DNA of 64,000 nucleotides from assembly GCF_006346325.1 (NCBI RefSeq), contig NZ_VDYR01000002.1:1-64000 (forward strand), written 5' to 3'. Under the pieces are notes generated by a model, which saw only the letters and a program-made list of their open reading frames with translations, was not told where the DNA came from and searched no databases. Positions 26,221 through 34,497 of this stretch are shown here, in pieces. This DNA is from Sphingomonas japonica. Lineage in GTDB: Bacteria; Pseudomonadota; Alphaproteobacteria; Sphingomonadales; Sphingomonadaceae. The position numbers and the translations under genes were made by a program. How positions within the stretch are numbered: the first letter of the stretch is position 1; the number at the start of each line of letters is the position of its first letter.

Positions 26221-27486
26221 CTATTCCCGGGCGAGCAGCGCATCACCCTCGGTGATCGGTCCCTTGCCGCCACGCTCGGCGACGATGCCGGTCACGGCGA
26301 TGTTCATCGTCACGTTGCCGATCGTGCGCCAGATGTCGGGCAGTGTCTCGACGGCGACGAGCAGCGCCAGGGGTTCGATCGGCACCCCCATCGCCAGCGC
26401 GATCGGCGCGATCGACGAGACGAAGCTGATCTGCCCGGGCAGGCTGACCGCCCCCATCGTCGTGATCGCCGCCGCCGCGATCCCGGCGGCGATCTGCGCC
26501 GGACCGAGGGTGATGCCGAACACATGCGCGACGTATAGCGCGACCGCCAGGTTCATCGGCGGGCCGGTGAAGCGGAAGATCGCGACCGCGAGCGGCAGTA
26601 CCACGCCCGACGTCGCCACCGGCACGCCCAGCGCTTCGCTCCCGCGCAGCATTGCGGGCAGCGAGGCGAGCGAGGACTGGGTGGAGATCGCGACCGCCTG
26701 CGACGGCCCCGCCGCGCGGGCGAAGCGGGCAAGCGGCATGCGCGCGCCGAACATCGCTGCCGGATAGGCAAGCAGCGTCATGACGACGCCGACGCTCACC
26801 AGGATCAGGACATAATGGACCAGCGCACCGAACGCCGCCGTCCCGGCGCGCGCGCCGACGACGTAGGCGAGCGCGGCGACCCCGATCGGGGCGAGCCACA
26901 GCACCCAGCCGATGACGATCAGCATCGTATCGGCGATTGCCTGGAAGAAACCGGTGAGAAGCTGTCGCGGCGCATCCGGCAGACGGGTGACGGCAAAGGC
27001 GAATACGGTCGTGAACACGATCAGAGGCAGGAACGCGTCCTCGGCCGCGGCCGATACCGGGTTGGTCGGGATCATCCCGACCAGGAACTCGCCGAAGCCG
27101 GGCACGTCTCCCACCGGCGCGGCGGTGTCGAACGTCGCGCGCAATGCCGCCGCGGCGCCTGTGCCCAGCGGGAACCAGTCGAGCAGTCCCAGCGTCACCG
27201 CCGCGCCGGTCGCCGAGGATGCCCACAGGCAGGCGACAAACAGGACGATCGACTGCGTCGCCAGCCTGCTCGCCTGCGCGGCCTCGGCCGTCGCGGCGAT
27301 GCCGGTGACGAGCAGCGCGACCACCAGCGGCACGATCGTCATGCGCAGTGCATTGAGCCACGCCGTGCCGATCGGCTGGACATAGTCGGTCGCCGCCAGG
27401 GCACCGGCCGGATTGGCCGACGCCGCGAAGATGCCGATGGCGAGGCCGACGAACAATGCCAGGAGGATACGGATCGGCTGCGACAT
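26221..27486 (-). CDS. Dicarboxylate/amino acid:cation symporter (DAACS family)
   Basis: This 421-residue inner-membrane protein belongs to the glutamate/dicarboxylate:Na+ or H+ symporters (GltP/DctA group). It has about eight membrane segments, the serine-rich re-entrant motif [14 protein letters not shown] (family STSSSxTLP type) and the helix-7/8 region [19 protein letters not shown], in which the usual NMDGT is replaced by [25 protein letters not shown] and [26 protein letters not shown] follow, as in the family. The substrate (C4-dicarboxylates or acidic amino acids) cannot be told. It is convergent with gor and divergent from glmM across 72 bases. Confidence 0.88.
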   Translation of the reverse strand: MSQPIRILLALFVGLAIGIFAASANPAGALAATDYVQPIGTAWLNALRMTIVPLVVALLVTGIAATAEAAQASRLATQSIVLFVACLWASSATGAAVTLGLLDWFPLGTGAAAALRATFDTAAPVGDVPGFGEFLVGMIPTNPVSAAAEDAFLPLIVFTTVFAFAVTRLPDAPRQLLTGFFQAIADTMLIVIGWVLWLAPIGVAALAYVVGARAGTAAFGALVHYVLILVSVGVVMTLLAYPAAMFGARMPLARFARAAGPSQAVAISTQSSLASLPAMLRGSEALGVPVATSGVVLPLAVAIFRFTGPPMNLAVALYVAHVFGITLGPAQIAAGIAAAAITTMGAVSLPGQISFVSSIAPIALAMGVPIEPLALLVAVETLPDIWRTIGNVTMNIAVTGIVAERGGKGPITEGDALLARE

Positions 27487-27558
27487 GCTCGCTCTTCTCG
27501 AAAACGGGCGCTATCACCCCGGGCCAGGCTCCAAGGCAAGGTGACGGCGGGACGCGCG

Positions 27559-28899
27559 ATGGCAAGAAAATATTTCGGCACCGATGGGATCCGCGGCAAG
27601 ACCAACGCGATGCCAATGACTGCGGCGATGGCGATGCAGGTCGGCATGGCGGCGGGGGCGCATTTCCGCCGGGGGGACCATCGCCACCGCGTCGTGATCG
27701 GCAAGGATACGCGATTGTCGGGCTATATGCTCGAAACCGCGATGGTCGCGGGATTCACCAGCGTCGGCATGGACGTGGTCCTGGTCGGGCCGATGCCGAC
27801 GCCTGCGGTGGCGATGCTGGTCCATTCGATGCGCGCCGATCTCGGCGTGATGATCTCGGCCAGCCACAATCCCTATCACGACAACGGCATCAAGCTGTTC
27901 GGACCCGATGGCTACAAACTGTCCGATGCCGACGAGCTCGCGATCGAGGCGCTGATCGACGGCGAGATTCCGCTGGCCGCATCGCAGGACATTGGCCGCG
28001 CCAAGCGTATCGAGGACGCGCGGGGCCGGTACATCCACTTCGCCAAGACCACCTTTCCCAGTGACCTGCGGCTCGACGGGCTCAAGATCGTCGTCGATTG
28101 CGCGAACGGAGCGGCGTATCAGGTCGCGCCTTCAGCGCTGTGGGAGCTGGGCGCCGAAGTCGTGGCGATCGGGGTCGCGCCCAACGGCCGGAACGTCAAT
28201 GACGGGGTCGGATCGACCGCGCCCGAAGCGCTGTGCGAAACGGTGGTCGCGAGCGGCGCGCAGATCGGCATCGCGCTCGACGGCGATGCCGACCGCCTGA
28301 TCGTCGCCGACGAACAGGGCCGGATCGTCGATGGCGACCAGTTGATGGCGACGATTGCGGGCGGCTGGGCACGAAGCGGTCGGCTGCGCGGCGGCGGGCT
28401 GGTGGCGACGGTCATGTCGAACCTGGGGCTGGAGCGGCATTTGCGGGGGCAGGGCCTCGACCTGATCCGGACCGCGGTCGGCGATCGCTACGTGCTGGAG
28501 GCGATGCGCGCGCGCGGGCACAATGTCGGCGGCGAGCAGTCGGGGCACATCATCCTGTCGGACTATGCGACGACCGGCGACGGCCTGGTCGCGGGACTGC
28601 AGGTACTGGCCGAACTGGTGCGCGCAGGTGCGCCGGCGAGCGAGGTGCTGCATCGCTTCGATCCGGTACCGCAAGTGCTCAAGAATGTGCGGTTCGGCGG
28701 CGGGCGCCCGCTCGACCACAGTGACGTCGTCGCAACGATCGCACGGGTCGAGGAAGAACTCGCCGGCAGCGGCCGGCTGGTGATCCGCCCGTCAGGCACC
28801 GAGCCGGTGATCCGGGTAATGGCCGAGGGCGACGACGCCGGCCAGGTCGCGGCAGCGGTCGATCGCATCTGCGACGCGGTGCGCAAGGCGGCGGCGTAA
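27559..28899 (+). CDS. glmM: Phosphoglucosamine mutase
   Basis: GlmM converts glucosamine 6-phosphate to glucosamine 1-phosphate on the way to UDP-GlcNAc for peptidoglycan and lipid A. The 446-residue protein starts [13 protein letters not shown]. It has the phosphoserine loop [17 protein letters not shown] with Ser102, the metal loop ALDGDADRL, the sugar loop GGEQSGHI, and the phosphate-binding end [15 protein letters not shown]. The ATG at 27559 is chosen from the conserved N-terminus; the frame stays open for 250 codons upstream, only as a shadow of the symporter gene. The length is standard. Confidence 0.97.
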   Translation: MARKYFGTDGIRGKTNAMPMTAAMAMQVGMAAGAHFRRGDHRHRVVIGKDTRLSGYMLETAMVAGFTSVGMDVVLVGPMPTPAVAMLVHSMRADLGVMISASHNPYHDNGIKLFGPDGYKLSDADELAIEALIDGEIPLAASQDIGRAKRIEDARGRYIHFAKTTFPSDLRLDGLKIVVDCANGAAYQVAPSALWELGAEVVAIGVAPNGRNVNDGVGSTAPEALCETVVASGAQIGIALDGDADRLIVADEQGRIVDGDQLMATIAGGWARSGRLRGGGLVATVMSNLGLERHLRGQGLDLIRTAVGDRYVLEAMRARGHNVGGEQSGHIILSDYATTGDGLVAGLQVLAELVRAGAPASEVLHRFDPVPQVLKNVRFGGGRPLDHSDVVATIARVEEELAGSGRLVIRPSGTEPVIRVMAEGDDAGQVAAAVDRICDAVRKAAA

Positions 28900-28931
28900 C
28901 CCGCTTCGCGCTCGGTTCATCCTGGTTTCAT

Positions 28932-28983
28932 GCCCGCAAATTTGCAGGCGCCGCCGGATTTTGTCAGAAAAATGGCAATTGCC
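28932..28983. other. Two AT-centred palindromes in the glmM-thiD gap
   Basis: GCCcGCAAATTTGCaGGC (28932-28949) is an 18-base palindrome with one mismatched pair. GGCAATTGCC (28974-28983) is a perfect 10-base palindrome. Both lie in a stretch richer in A+T than the surroundings, 33 to 84 bases after the glmM stop and before the small membrane peptide gene. The first could be part of a glmM terminator, although a T-run does not directly follow. Both could also be protein-binding sites. Confidence 0.45.
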
Positions 28984-29033
28984 GGGGTGGTCGCTATCAC
29001 GTTGCCGTTCCCGCACATTTTTGTGAGGATGAA

Positions 29034-29168
29034 ATGGTCACGATCAAACCAGCGCAGCACCACGGAATGGTGGCGAGCGGAATCATAGCTGCCATTATAG
29101 CAGTCCTGTTGTTGGCCCGACTGGTTGCAGAGCTTGTTCTTTATTGTGCCGGCCTGTGCTTCGGCTGA
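29034..29168 (+). CDS. Small single-span membrane peptide (44 aa), unrecognised
   Basis: This short frame lies in the 383-base gap between glmM and thiD. The ATG has a GAGGA Shine-Dalgarno five bases upstream. The product has a polar start (MVTIKPAQHHG), one hydrophobic helix of about 22 residues (GIIAAIIAVLLLARLVAELV) and a short tail with two cysteines. I do not recognise a family. The DNA here is less GC-rich than its neighbours, with two palindromes upstream. A real small membrane protein is plausible, but a chance frame cannot be ruled out without homologues or expression data. Confidence 0.45.
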   Translation: MVTIKPAQHHGMVASGIIAAIIAVLLLARLVAELVLYCAGLCFG

Positions 29169-29282
29169 ATTGCAATTTGTCAGGTTGCGACTGCATCATC
29201 GACGCCGCCCGGCGGGCGACTGGTGCTTCCCACAAAGCCGGATAACCGGTACGCGCGGAGCTGACCGCAACCTTGGCAGTTC

Positions 29283-30050
29283 ATGACACCGCGCATTCTC
29301 ATCATCGCCGGATCGGATTCGGGTGGCGGCGCGGGGATCCAGGCCGATATCAAGACGGTGACAATGCTCGGCGGCCACGCCATGACTGCGATCACCGCGA
29401 TCACCGCGCAGAATACGCTGGGGGTGCAGGCGGTGCATTCCGTCCCCACCGCTATGGTGGTGGCGCAAATGCGGTCGGTGCTCGAGGATATCGGCGCCGA
29501 TGGCGTCAAGATCGGCATGATCGGATCGGCGCAGACCGCGCATGCCGTGGCGGACATTCTTGAGGAACTAGACGTGCCGATCGTGTTCGATCCGGTGATG
29601 GTGGCGACGTCGGGCGCAGTGCTGGCCGATGCCGGGACGATCGCGGCGTTCGAGCGGCTGATCGCGCTCTCGGCGCTGGTCACGCCCAACCTGCCAGAAC
29701 TCGACATGCTCGGCGGAAGTGCGGCCATGCTGGCGGGCGGGCATACCCTGCTGATCAAGGGTGGTCACGGGGAGGGCGACCGCGTCGTCGATCGCCTCGT
29801 CGGTCAGGCCGGCGAGCGAAACTGGGACCATCCGCGCATCGTCACGCGGCACAGTCATGGCACGGGATGCACGCTGGCGAGTGCGATCGCGACCGGGCTG
29901 GGCGCGCAGCTGACACTGATCGACGCTATCACCCGGGCGATCGCCTATGTCCGTGCCAGCCTTGCGGCGGCACCGGGCCTGGGGCAGGGGCATGGGCCGA
30001 TGGGTCATGCCCTTGGCCGAAACCCGTTCGACGAGTTGCACGATGCCTGA
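29283..30050 (+). CDS. thiD: Hydroxymethylpyrimidine/phosphomethylpyrimidine kinase
   Basis: ThiD phosphorylates HMP and HMP-phosphate to give HMP-diphosphate for thiamine synthesis. The 255-residue ribokinase-fold protein starts with ILIIAGSDSGGGAGIQADIKT and contains VFDPVMVATSGAVLAD, TPNLPELDML and the ATP/anion-hole end RHSHGTGCTLASAIAT. The length is normal. The leader shows no TPP riboswitch core that I can recognise. The last eight bases overlap the start of rnhB. Confidence 0.94.
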   Translation: MTPRILIIAGSDSGGGAGIQADIKTVTMLGGHAMTAITAITAQNTLGVQAVHSVPTAMVVAQMRSVLEDIGADGVKIGMIGSAQTAHAVADILEELDVPIVFDPVMVATSGAVLADAGTIAAFERLIALSALVTPNLPELDMLGGSAAMLAGGHTLLIKGGHGEGDRVVDRLVGQAGERNWDHPRIVTRHSHGTGCTLASAIATGLGAQLTLIDAITRAIAYVRASLAAAPGLGQGHGPMGHALGRNPFDELHDA

Positions 30051-30639
30051 TTATTCGCACGAAACGCTGCACCTCGCTCCGGTGGCCGGTGTCGACGAGG
30101 CCGGACGCGGGCCACTGGCCGGGCCGGTGGTTGCCGCCGCAGTGGTGCTCAGCCCGGATTGCATTCCGGACGGAATCGATGATTCCAAGGCACTGACCGC
30201 CGCCAAGCGCGCCGAATTATGCGCTGCGCTGATGCAGTGTGCGCGGGTAGGCGTCGGGATCGCCAGCACCGAGGAGATCGATCGGCTCAACATCCTGTGG
30301 GCGACGATGCTGGCGATGGAGCGCGCGGTGGCGGCGCTGGGCATTGCACCCGGCATGGTGCTGGTCGACGGCAATCGCAGCCCGAAATGGGCGCATCCCA
30401 GCACCGCGATCATCGGTGGCGATGCGCGGTGCGTGTCGATCGCGGCCGCATCGATCGTCGCCAAGCACCGCCGCGACCAAATGATGATCGAGGCCGATGC
30501 GCTGCATCCCGGCTATGGCTGGGCGTCGAACAAGGGCTATGCCAGCCGCGCGCACCAGGCGGCATTGCGCAGCTTGGGGCCGACGCCGCTCCACCGCCGC
30601 AGCTTCGCGCCGGTCGCGCAGGCATGGCTGGCGCTGTGA
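30043..30639 (+). CDS. rnhB: Ribonuclease HII
   Basis: RNase HII removes RNA from RNA-DNA hybrids and single ribonucleotides from DNA. The 198-residue protein has the catalytic start VAGVDEAGRGPLAGPVVAAA (DEAGRG), then DDSKAL, and later VLVDGN and AAASIVAKHRRD, which complete the acidic active site. The ATG at 30043 lies inside the end of thiD (eight-base overlap). It is convergent with the NnrU-like gene, two bases apart. The length matches the family. Confidence 0.96.
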   Translation: MPDYSHETLHLAPVAGVDEAGRGPLAGPVVAAAVVLSPDCIPDGIDDSKALTAAKRAELCAALMQCARVGVGIASTEEIDRLNILWATMLAMERAVAALGIAPGMVLVDGNRSPKWAHPSTAIIGGDARCVSIAAASIVAKHRRDQMMIEADALHPGYGWASNKGYASRAHQAALRSLGPTPLHRRSFAPVAQAWLAL

Positions 30640-30640
30640 T

Positions 30641-31330
30641 CTAGAGCCAGCGCCAGATTCCCGCGGCGATCCCGGCAAACGGCAGATGCGCCCAGCTCGC
30701 CGCCAGCCACAGCAACACTCCGCCGACCAGCACGCCAATGCCCGGCATCGCCGCCGACCAGCGTGTCCGCCCCGACAGCAGGTTGGCGAACGGCACGAAC
30801 GCGGTCTCGCGCTGCCATTGCGGCCAGAAGCCAGGCTCGAGCCGCCGTTTCTTGGCATCCTGAAGCGCTGCACCGACCAGTGCGAGCACCAGGATCGCGC
30901 CCGTCAGCACCAGATTGGCGGGCGTCGGATAGACGGCGATATGGGCAAGGCTCCACAGCGCAAAGCTCCACATCATCGGGTGACGGGTGACCGCGAACAC
31001 GCCGCGCGGTTGCTTTTCGGGGCGTGCCGCGGCGGTCGGATCGGGCAGCGCCGGATTGCCGATCAGCGATCCCACGAACAGCACGCTCGCGACCAGCATC
31101 GCCGCGCTCGCCAACGCCCACAGCGCGTCGCTGATGCCCCACATCGGCGGCTGGGGCGGCAAAGCGAGATAGGCCGATATCATCCACCCTAGCGTCGCGA
31201 ACGCCACCAGCGAGTAGAGGCCGAGAAACCCCATGCCGCCGATCGCCCCGACCAGTGGCGCGCGCAGCGGATGCGACAACAGGAAATGGGTGCCGACGAA
31301 CGCCGCGCTGGCAAGGATCAGCTGGTCCAT
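30641..31330 (-). CDS. NnrU family integral membrane protein
   Basis: The 229-residue protein has about six hydrophobic helices. It matches the NnrU family, which is related to isoprenylcysteine methyltransferase-like membrane enzymes: FVGTHFLLSHPLRAPLVG at the start and RGVFAVTRHPMMWSFALW in the middle, where the RHP motif is the family hallmark. NnrU was named from denitrification clusters, but no nitrogen-oxide genes lie here, so no specific role can be assigned. It is downstream of the peptide transporter gene on the same strand (15 bases) and may share its transcript. Confidence 0.85.
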   Translation of the reverse strand: MDQLILASAAFVGTHFLLSHPLRAPLVGAIGGMGFLGLYSLVAFATLGWMISAYLALPPQPPMWGISDALWALASAAMLVASVLFVGSLIGNPALPDPTAAARPEKQPRGVFAVTRHPMMWSFALWSLAHIAVYPTPANLVLTGAILVLALVGAALQDAKKRRLEPGFWPQWQRETAFVPFANLLSGRTRWSAAMPGIGVLVGGVLLWLAASWAHLPFAGIAAGIWRWL

Positions 31331-31344
31331 TCCTCGTTCTCCCG

Positions 31345-32955
31345 TCAGCGCGGCGGCAGCGTCTCTCCGCGCGTGTCGAACCCGGCTGCCTTGGGCTCAC
31401 CGATCTCGCGCTCGCCCGCCATCGCGTGGTCGGGATCGTCGGTGAGCGTGTCGAGATGCATCAGCCGCTTGACGAACGGTGCCACCACCAGCACCGCGAC
31501 GCCGACACCGACCGCGATCCACCCGACATTGGTCCAGATATCGAGGAACAGCTGCTTGGCGCTTTCGCCCTCGGTGGCATTCTCGGCGCCGGTCGCCTTC
31601 GAAATCTGTCCGGCGATGAAGTTGCCGCCGGCGGTGGCGAAGAACCACGCGCCCATGATCAGTCCGGCCATATGGCTCGGCGCGAGGCGGTTCATCGCCG
31701 AAAGCCCGACTGGAGACAGACACAGCTCGCCCATCGTGTGCAGCAGGTAGAGCAGGATGATGAGGTAGAAGGGCGTCGCATTCTCGACGCCGAACGCCTG
31801 CGCGCCCCATACCAGCAGCAGGAAGCCCAGCCCCACGAACACGATCGCATAGCCGAACTTGGCCGGCGTCGATGGTTCGATCCCGCGCCGCCCCATCTTG
31901 GTCCACAAGGTGGCGAACACCGGCCCCAGTAGCAGGATGAAGGCGGCGTTGACCGACTGGAACCACGTCGTCGGGATCGTCCAGCCGAGGAATTCGCGAT
32001 CGACATGGCGGTCGGTGAACAGGCTGATCCCGGCGCCCGCCTGTTCGAACAGTCCCCAGAACACCGGTTGCAGCATCAACAGGAAGATGATGACGAAGAT
32101 GCGGTCGCGTGCATCCTTGGGCAGCTGCGTCGCGGCGATGTAGAGGATGTAGCCGAGCAGCGCGAGGCCGGAGACCAGCAGCAGCGTGCCGACCACCGAC
32201 TGATACTGGATCAGCACCCAGATCACCCCGATCGAGGCGATGCCGATTCCGTAGAGCAGCCATTCGAGCGGAATGCCCGCAACGGGTTTCTTGAGCAGCG
32301 CCGGATCGCGCGGCTCCGCTTTGCCGAGCAGCAGGGGCTTGCCGATCACGAACACGATCAGGCCGAGCAGCATGCCGACCCCGGCCGCGCCGAACCCGTA
32401 GCTCCAGCCGATATTCTCGCCGAGATAGCCCGCGATCGCCACGCCCAGCAGCGATCCCAGGTTAATCCCCATGTAGAAGATCGTATACGCGCCGTCGCGC
32501 CGCACGTCGGTGCGCGGATAGAGCTGGCCGACGATGGTCGAGATGTTCCCCTTGAGGAATCCAGACCCGACGATGATGAAGGCGAGCGCGAGCCAGAAGA
32601 TGTTGATGGTCGGGTCGCCTTGCCCGCCGGTCCCCTCAAACGCCATCAGCCCGTGACCGATGGTCAGTATGATGCCGCCGAACAGCACCGCCTTTCGCTG
32701 GCCGAGATATTTGTCGGCCAGATAGCCGCCGAGCACCGGGGTGATGTAGACCAGTGCGGTATAGGCGCCGTAGATCACCGACGCGTCGCCGTCGGAAAAC
32801 AGCCAGTGCTTCGTCAGGTAGAAGATCAGCAGCGCGCGCATTCCGTAATAGGAAAAGCGCTCCCACATCTCCGCGAAAAACAGGATGAACAGCCCGCGCG
32901 GGTGCCCCAGAAACTCTTTGCCGCCATCGCTGGCCGACGGAACCGCACTCGCCAT
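31345..32955 (-). CDS. POT family peptide MFS transporter
   Basis: This 536-residue proton-coupled oligopeptide transporter has the ExxERFxYYG motif as EMWERFSYYGMRALL in the first helix. GAYTALVYITPVLGGYLADKYLGQRK marks helices 2-3, and a third family stretch is FTIFYMGINLGSLLG-like (YTIFYMGINLGS). In the second half, GELCLSPVGLSAMNRLAP is the other POT signature. Up to fourteen membrane segments are expected. Di- and tripeptides are the usual substrates. The gene is divergent from the nitroreductase gene, with 125 bases between starts. Confidence 0.93.
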   Translation of the reverse strand: MASAVPSASDGGKEFLGHPRGLFILFFAEMWERFSYYGMRALLIFYLTKHWLFSDGDASVIYGAYTALVYITPVLGGYLADKYLGQRKAVLFGGIILTIGHGLMAFEGTGGQGDPTINIFWLALAFIIVGSGFLKGNISTIVGQLYPRTDVRRDGAYTIFYMGINLGSLLGVAIAGYLGENIGWSYGFGAAGVGMLLGLIVFVIGKPLLLGKAEPRDPALLKKPVAGIPLEWLLYGIGIASIGVIWVLIQYQSVVGTLLLVSGLALLGYILYIAATQLPKDARDRIFVIIFLLMLQPVFWGLFEQAGAGISLFTDRHVDREFLGWTIPTTWFQSVNAAFILLLGPVFATLWTKMGRRGIEPSTPAKFGYAIVFVGLGFLLLVWGAQAFGVENATPFYLIILLYLLHTMGELCLSPVGLSAMNRLAPSHMAGLIMGAWFFATAGGNFIAGQISKATGAENATEGESAKQLFLDIWTNVGWIAVGVGVAVLVVAPFVKRLMHLDTLTDDPDHAMAGEREIGEPKAAGFDTRGETLPPR

Positions 32956-33080
32956 CCGGCTGAAACTCCCCGATACTGGTCGCCGCGCATGCTCGCGGCT
33001 GGATGGGCAGGCAACCTAACCGCTAAATGCGCGCTGCCAAGCCGGTTGTTGCCCCGCAGGCCTGTCGCTACGTGGCGGGC

Positions 33081-33662
33081 ATGGCTTTCAACGATCTCAC
33101 GACGCCGTGGACGATGCTGGCGACACGGCGCTCGGGCAAGCCGCGCGACATGGTCGCGCCCGGGCCCGATGCTACCGAACTTGCCGCGATCCTCGCCGTC
33201 GCGGCGCGCACGCCCGATCACGGAAAGCTCGCGCCGTGGCGGTTCGTGATCGTGCTTCCACCGGCGCGCGATGCGTTCGAGGCATTGTTGGTGAGAGCCT
33301 ATCGCGCCGACAAGCCGGACGCCGGGCGGCTCGAGATCGAGGCGATCACGAGCTTCGCGCATCAGGCTCCCGCGCTGGTAGTGGCGCTGCATCGCCCGCG
33401 TCCCGACAGTCACATTCCGGCATGGGAGCAGGAACTGTCGACCGGCGCCGCGATCATGAATCTGGAACATGCCGCGCATGCTCGCGGCTATGTCGCGGGC
33501 TGGCTGACCGGCTGGGCGACCTATTCGGACCGGGTGCGCGACGCATTCGGCGCGGCACCCGAACGGATCGCCGGATTCGTGTTCATCGGCACCCCGTCGC
33601 GTCCGCTCGACGAGCGGCCGCGTCCCGATTCTGCCGATGTCGTGTCGGTATGGGCGCCGTGA
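33081..33662 (+). CDS. Nitroreductase family protein
   Basis: The 193-residue flavoprotein resembles the small FMN-dependent nitroreductases (YdjA/TdsD-like). Seen are RRSGKPRDM near the N-terminus, AARTPDHGKLAPWRFVIV for FMN binding, and the later GAAIMNLEHAAHARGYVAGWLTGW and IGTPSRPLDERPRP. Such enzymes reduce nitro groups or other electrophiles with NAD(P)H; the natural substrate is unknown. The ATG at 33081 matches the family start. A GntR gene follows after 35 bases. Confidence 0.88.
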   Translation: MAFNDLTTPWTMLATRRSGKPRDMVAPGPDATELAAILAVAARTPDHGKLAPWRFVIVLPPARDAFEALLVRAYRADKPDAGRLEIEAITSFAHQAPALVVALHRPRPDSHIPAWEQELSTGAAIMNLEHAAHARGYVAGWLTGWATYSDRVRDAFGAAPERIAGFVFIGTPSRPLDERPRPDSADVVSVWAP

Positions 33663-33697
33663 CTTTACGCCGCTGCCAATCGGTGTATTAAGGCAGC

Positions 33698-34057
33698 ATG
33701 GCAGTTGTTTCCGAACAGGATGACGTTCCGGTCTATCTCCGGCTCCGTGCGACCATCGTCGCGGCGATCCTGCGCGGCGATTTTCGCGCGGGCGATCAGC
33801 TGCCGTCGGTTCGGGCGTTCGCTGCCGAGGTCGGCGCCAATCCGCTGACCGTCGCCAAGGCGTATCAGACATTTCAGGACGACGGCTATGTCGAGGTGCG
33901 CCGCGGCGTCGGCATGTTCGTACTGGCGGGCGCTGCCGAAGCGCTGCGGGCTGCGGAACGCGCGCGCTTCCTGACCGGGAACTGGCCGCGCATCCGCGAC
34001 CATATCGCGTTGCTCGGCCTGTCGCCGTCCGACCTGTTCGACCGCATCGACGCCTGA
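33698..34057 (+). CDS. GntR family regulator, short YtrA-like form
   Basis: The 119-residue protein is a winged-helix GntR domain (VPVYLRLRATIVAAILRGDF, GDQLPSVRAFAAEVGANPLTVAKAYQTFQDDGYVEVRRGVGMFV) followed by a helix of only about 45 residues. The short C-terminus is typical of the YtrA subgroup, which normally controls ABC transporters encoded beside it. Here no ABC transporter is adjacent; the neighbours are a nitroreductase and a zinc-ribbon protein. The effector and targets are unknown. Confidence 0.88.
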   Translation: MAVVSEQDDVPVYLRLRATIVAAILRGDFRAGDQLPSVRAFAAEVGANPLTVAKAYQTFQDDGYVEVRRGVGMFVLAGAAEALRAAERARFLTGNWPRIRDHIALLGLSPSDLFDRIDA

Positions 34058-34149
34058 GCGTTCTCGACTCGTTTCGCCGCATTTTCAGTTCGTCGCTGGA
34101 ACTAACCGGTTCATCGTGCGATAATGCAGGTGGACAGGGAGTGACGACG

Positions 34150-34377
34150 ATGACGACGGTGCCATTCGCGAGCAATCGAGGCAGCTATCGCCCGGTATAC
34201 CGTGCGCAGGAAATCAACCATTGCCCCGGGTGCGGCAAGTCGCAATGGATGGTCGGCCGCATTACTGCCGAATGCGCCTTCTGTGCGACCGCGCTGCCGC
34301 TCAACGAAGGTGGCATGATCGGCGGCGGCATGTGGCGGGTCCATCCGCGCGGGTTGGAGACGGTGCTGGCGGCTTGA
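34150..34377 (+). CDS. Small zinc-ribbon protein, function unknown
   Basis: This short protein of about 75 residues contains two cysteine pairs, CPGC and CAFC, about 20 residues apart in the middle, arranged as a zinc ribbon (INHCPGCGKSQWMVGRITAE, then CAFCATALPL). There is no signal peptide or membrane segment. The start may be ATG 34150 or GTG 34141, three codons earlier; AGGGA precedes both. I do not recognise a defined function. A dispersed palindrome follows directly after the stop. Confidence 0.7.
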   Translation: MTTVPFASNRGSYRPVYRAQEINHCPGCGKSQWMVGRITAECAFCATALPLNEGGMIGGGMWRVHPRGLETVLAA

Positions 34378-34392
34378 ACGGCCTCGCATCCT

Positions 34393-34469
34393 CCATTTGT
34401 TTCGAGCGAAGTCGAGCAACCGCCACGTAGCGCTCGATCACGTCTCTCCGTTACGCTCGAAACGGACGG
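34393..34469. repeat. Dispersed palindromic element between convergent genes
   Basis: An imperfect inverted repeat has arms at 34393-34417 and about 34447-34469. Both contain GTTTCGAGCG, the core seen in the element at 5154-5229, with a CGCTCGA copy inside the loop. Like that element it fills the gap between two convergent stops (zinc-ribbon protein and acyl-CoA dehydrogenase). The outer parts of the arms have diverged. Confidence 0.75.
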
Positions 34470-34497
34470 GTAGAGAGCTATCGAACGCACACAATGC

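Noticed and set aside
26815..27558. N-terminal extension of glmM by about 250 codons
   Set aside because: It mirrors the symporter gene; GlmM homology starts exactly at ATG 27559.
29169..29282. TPP riboswitch before thiD
   Set aside because: The conserved CTGAGA and ACCTGAT...GG.TAATGCC elements are not present.
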